Part shown: piece after piece, positions 22,207 to 24,398 of the stretch
Layout of the letters: each line of letters opens with the position of its first letter
How positions within the stretch are numbered: position 1 is the stretch's first letter
Virus record (IMG/VR): IMGVR_UViG_3300006925_000144
Span: 1 to 24,398 of that record
DNA length: 24,398 bases
DNA from: a virus
Direction: 5' to 3' (one strand)
The notes under the pieces: model-generated
What the model was told of the DNA's origin: nothing
The model's database searches: none
What the model saw: the letters and a program-made list of their open reading frames with translations, nothing else
Position numbers and translations under genes: made by a program

Positions 22207-24398
22207 ATGACGATGTCGGATAAAGGTGCGGGACAACAACATTTTAAATCTAATTACATTGAAGTAATCAGACGTATTGTTCCTGAATATTATGAATCAA
22301 CCGAGTACAATCTCTTTGGTTCCGAGGAGGATTTACAGTACCGTGTACTTGGGTCTATCCTTTACCTTGCCAATAACGTTTCAAGTTTAATTGGAGCGCC
22401 GACAACGTATAACCTTCAAGTATCTTCTTTTAGCGGTAATGAATCATATGTCCCCTACTTCGTACCTTTCAATAATCTGACGGATGTAAGCCCCACTACC
22501 TATGAAAAGTATGTTTTAAGACCTTTAGGAAAAACCTTTGGAAGTTTTTCCACCAAAGAAGAATTTTCTAACTTCCTTCTAACATCGGCTCTTCCGCACA
22601 CACAATTTAATTCTGTAACCGAGTTTTTTGGAAGCAGCTTTAGCTCGACAGTTGACCCTAACGCCACTACGATGTCTGGGGTAGCCAATACACTAATTGA
22701 TAAACTGGGCTGGGTGTATTTTCAGAACACCCCCGGAACTGTAGTTGACTCTAACTCAGTTCCTGTAAGCTCTTTCCTGTATAGCTCTATAATGGACAAC
22801 CTATACTACGGAAAGAGAATTCGAACTTCTGATGGGGTACGAAACTTATTTAAGTGGATGTACACGAACACTAAAGGAGACTCCTCTTTATGGGCTTCTG
22901 TACGTGAAAAGTTTGTCCCCGTCCCGTTTAACAACCCCTCTTCCACGTACGAACCTGACCCAGGTCAGGTAGGCAATTTCTATGCCTCTGGAGGACAGCT
23001 TGTAAGCGCCTTAGACACGCTTGTTAGTGTATGGGTAAATGAAGACGACCCTAACTCGTTATACTTCAGAGACATCGTTAACGCGTCTCTCCTGGGGCTT
23101 GACGTAAGCAGGATGGAGAACGCTGGTCCCATGGGCAAAATGCTCAAGGCACTTGCGTATGGATTCTATGATGTACAAACCTCTATTAGGGATATTCAAT
23201 ATTTGTTGGATATTGAGCAGTGCCCGGAAGAATTTTTACAGTACTTAGGAAGGTATTTGGGTTGGACATTTTTCTCTGATGACCCGGATAAATGGCGTGA
23301 CCAACTTAGACAAGCTATTTACCTTTACAAAGCAAAAGGTACAAGACAGGCACTTGCGAATGCGGTAGGCATGGTCATCCCGTCTTCCGTATACACTCCA
23401 AATGCGGTTGTATCTGGACTACAAGAGTTGTGGGAATCTTATGTTCCAAACCTTCTATATTACACGCTTAAAACCGAGACCGACCTAGGAAAGAGTCCAG
23501 AGACATACAAAGCATTCAAAGCGTCATGGACTAAATCCCTAGAATCGTCGGGAATTCCTATAACCGTAACCAATTACGACCCACAAAATCAGGATAATAA
23601 CGTACGATTCGCGGTAGACGCGATTTTAGAATTACTAAATCATCAGTATGGTTATTTAAAGATTGGCGGAATCCCTTATAAGGAAACAGCTTATTGGGAG
23701 CAGCAGAATAGTAGAGGCGTACAGCCAGGGTATTACTATCGAGATGCCGTTCTCCAAGTACCCCCATGGGAGGAGAGTAGATTTTACCAGAACTGTAAGA
23801 TTGGTCCAAACATGGACAACTTCATCCGCAGTGTCTCGTCTATCCTATCACGGACATTTGATGAAGCGGGATGTGGAGTGTCTTCCACTGCTGCGAATAG
23901 TGTAGCCAAATATATATTAAGTTCTGCTTCTATTAAAGAAGCAGAAGGCATCAACGAGCCTGGATGGGGTGCGAATAACTCATTCAAGTTTATGACCTCT
24001 TCTTTACAACTTCCGTTTAACTACGAAAGTGTAATCAAGAACGGGGACCTGGACAGTATGAGTGTGTTTGATTTTTGGAACTCAAAATCTTCTGAAGTGC
24101 ACTCAAAGTTTTTCGCATCGTCAATCGATTTCTCTTCTAATGATTTCACAAACTTAGCGAAGACGAAGCTTGGGCGTAAAGGAATCCCTACCATTGTCAA
24201 TGTGTTCCGGCAGTTTGCGCCTTTCCACACCCTGAATAAGATTTATGTTGGGTCTAGTATTGTGGATGATTACTGGGGGACTCGATATGGTCCTGTAGAT
24301 GACATAAACTACGATATTCCGTGGTCCGGAATCCAAGATATAGAAGTAGTTAATACTATTCAGTCGGACATGGACCAAATACATAGCACCTACACTGC
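22207..24398 (+). CDS. gp7: Baseplate wedge protein gp7-like (tail protein I fold), cut by window end
   Basis: The frame runs from ATG 22207 to the window edge without a stop, giving at least 730 codons; T4 gp7 has 1032 aa. The start lies two bases after the gp6 stop, and a second ATG is at codon 3. Residues about 337-385 contain EQCPEEFLQYLGRYLGWTFF, then DDPDKWRDQLRQAIYLYKAK and GTRQALANAVGM. This is the signature of P2 gpI/gp7-type wedge proteins: P-x-x-x-L-x-x-L-x-x-x-L-G-W, W-x-x-Q-L-R, and K-G-T. Gp7 clamps gp6 and gp10 in the wedge. The size and the following beta-rich segments suggest the T4-sized version rather than the short gpI. The C-terminal end is not in the window. Confidence 0.9.
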   Translation, partial: MTMSDKGAGQQHFKSNYIEVIRRIVPEYYESTEYNLFGSEEDLQYRVLGSILYLANNVSSLIGAPTTYNLQVSSFSGNESYVPYFVPFNNLTDVSPTTYEKYVLRPLGKTFGSFSTKEEFSNFLLTSALPHTQFNSVTEFFGSSFSSTVDPNATTMSGVANTLIDKLGWVYFQNTPGTVVDSNSVPVSSFLYSSIMDNLYYGKRIRTSDGVRNLFKWMYTNTKGDSSLWASVREKFVPVPFNNPSSTYEPDPGQVGNFYASGGQLVSALDTLVSVWVNEDDPNSLYFRDIVNASLLGLDVSRMENAGPMGKMLKALAYGFYDVQTSIRDIQYLLDIEQCPEEFLQYLGRYLGWTFFSDDPDKWRDQLRQAIYLYKAKGTRQALANAVGMVIPSSVYTPNAVVSGLQELWESYVPNLLYYTLKTETDLGKSPETYKAFKASWTKSLESSGIPITVTNYDPQNQDNNVRFAVDAILELLNHQYGYLKIGGIPYKETAYWEQQNSRGVQPGYYYRDAVLQVPPWEESRFYQNCKIGPNMDNFIRSVSSILSRTFDEAGCGVSSTAANSVAKYILSSASIKEAEGINEPGWGANNSFKFMTSSLQLPFNYESVIKNGDLDSMSVFDFWNSKSSEVHSKFFASSIDFSSNDFTNLAKTKLGRKGIPTIVNVFRQFAPFHTLNKIYVGSSIVDDYWGTRYGPVDDINYDIPWSGIQDIEVVNTIQSDMDQIHSTYT

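Overview
This window looks like part of the genome of a contractile-tailed, T4-like myovirus (class Caudoviricetes), probably marine or environmental. It carries baseplate and tail genes recognisable as distant relatives of T4 gp26, gp29, gp48/54, gp53, gp27, gp5, gp25, gp6 and gp7. It also carries a UvsW-type helicase and a gp61-like TOPRIM primase. Coding is very dense, with many 1-4 nt overlaps. I see no tRNA, rRNA, CRISPR array, insertion sequence, integrase or attachment site. The host cannot be named. Most starts lack a Shine-Dalgarno sequence; the one textbook site is at the spike gene.

Layout. Positions 12-1769 encode a Lys/Glu-rich acidic protein with an EF-hand-like loop, possibly a head-core or virion protein. 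A leftward pair follows: uvsW (3320-1971) and a small uvsW.1-like gene (1974-1741), joined by an ATGA overlap. A palindromic AT-rich site separates them from the rightward gp26-like gene (3364-4278). An unknown probable virion protein comes next (4452-5444). A leftward primase (6411-5425) and a rightward Cas4/RecB-like Fe-S nuclease (6498-7301) form a second divergent replication or repair island. A small leftward orphan follows (7642-7331). From 7697 to the window end everything is rightward: small conserved protein, tape measure, tube cap, gp53-like wedge, giant hub, spike, unknown virion protein, LamG-domain protein, gp25, gp6 and gp7-like wedge proteins. The last is cut by the window edge.

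How the genes fit together. The gp25/gp6/gp7 trio builds baseplate wedges, the hub and spike form the central piercing device, the tube cap starts the tail tube, and the tape measure sets tail length. At 626 aa it predicts a tail of about 94 nm. The helicase, primase and nuclease belong to replication, recombination and repair, and are interleaved among late genes on separate transcripts.

The most notable observation is a strong candidate for programmed -1 ribosomal frameshifting at the end of the gp26-like gene. It combines an in-phase T_TTT_TTC heptamer, a 7-nt spacer and a 9-bp stem-loop containing the zero-frame stop. The 60-codon -1 frame that follows has no start codon of its own and encodes a compact helical domain. 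This closely resembles the gpG/gpGT tail-assembly chaperone arrangement of long-tailed phages, but sits on a T4-baseplate-family protein about 3.8 kb from the tape measure gene.
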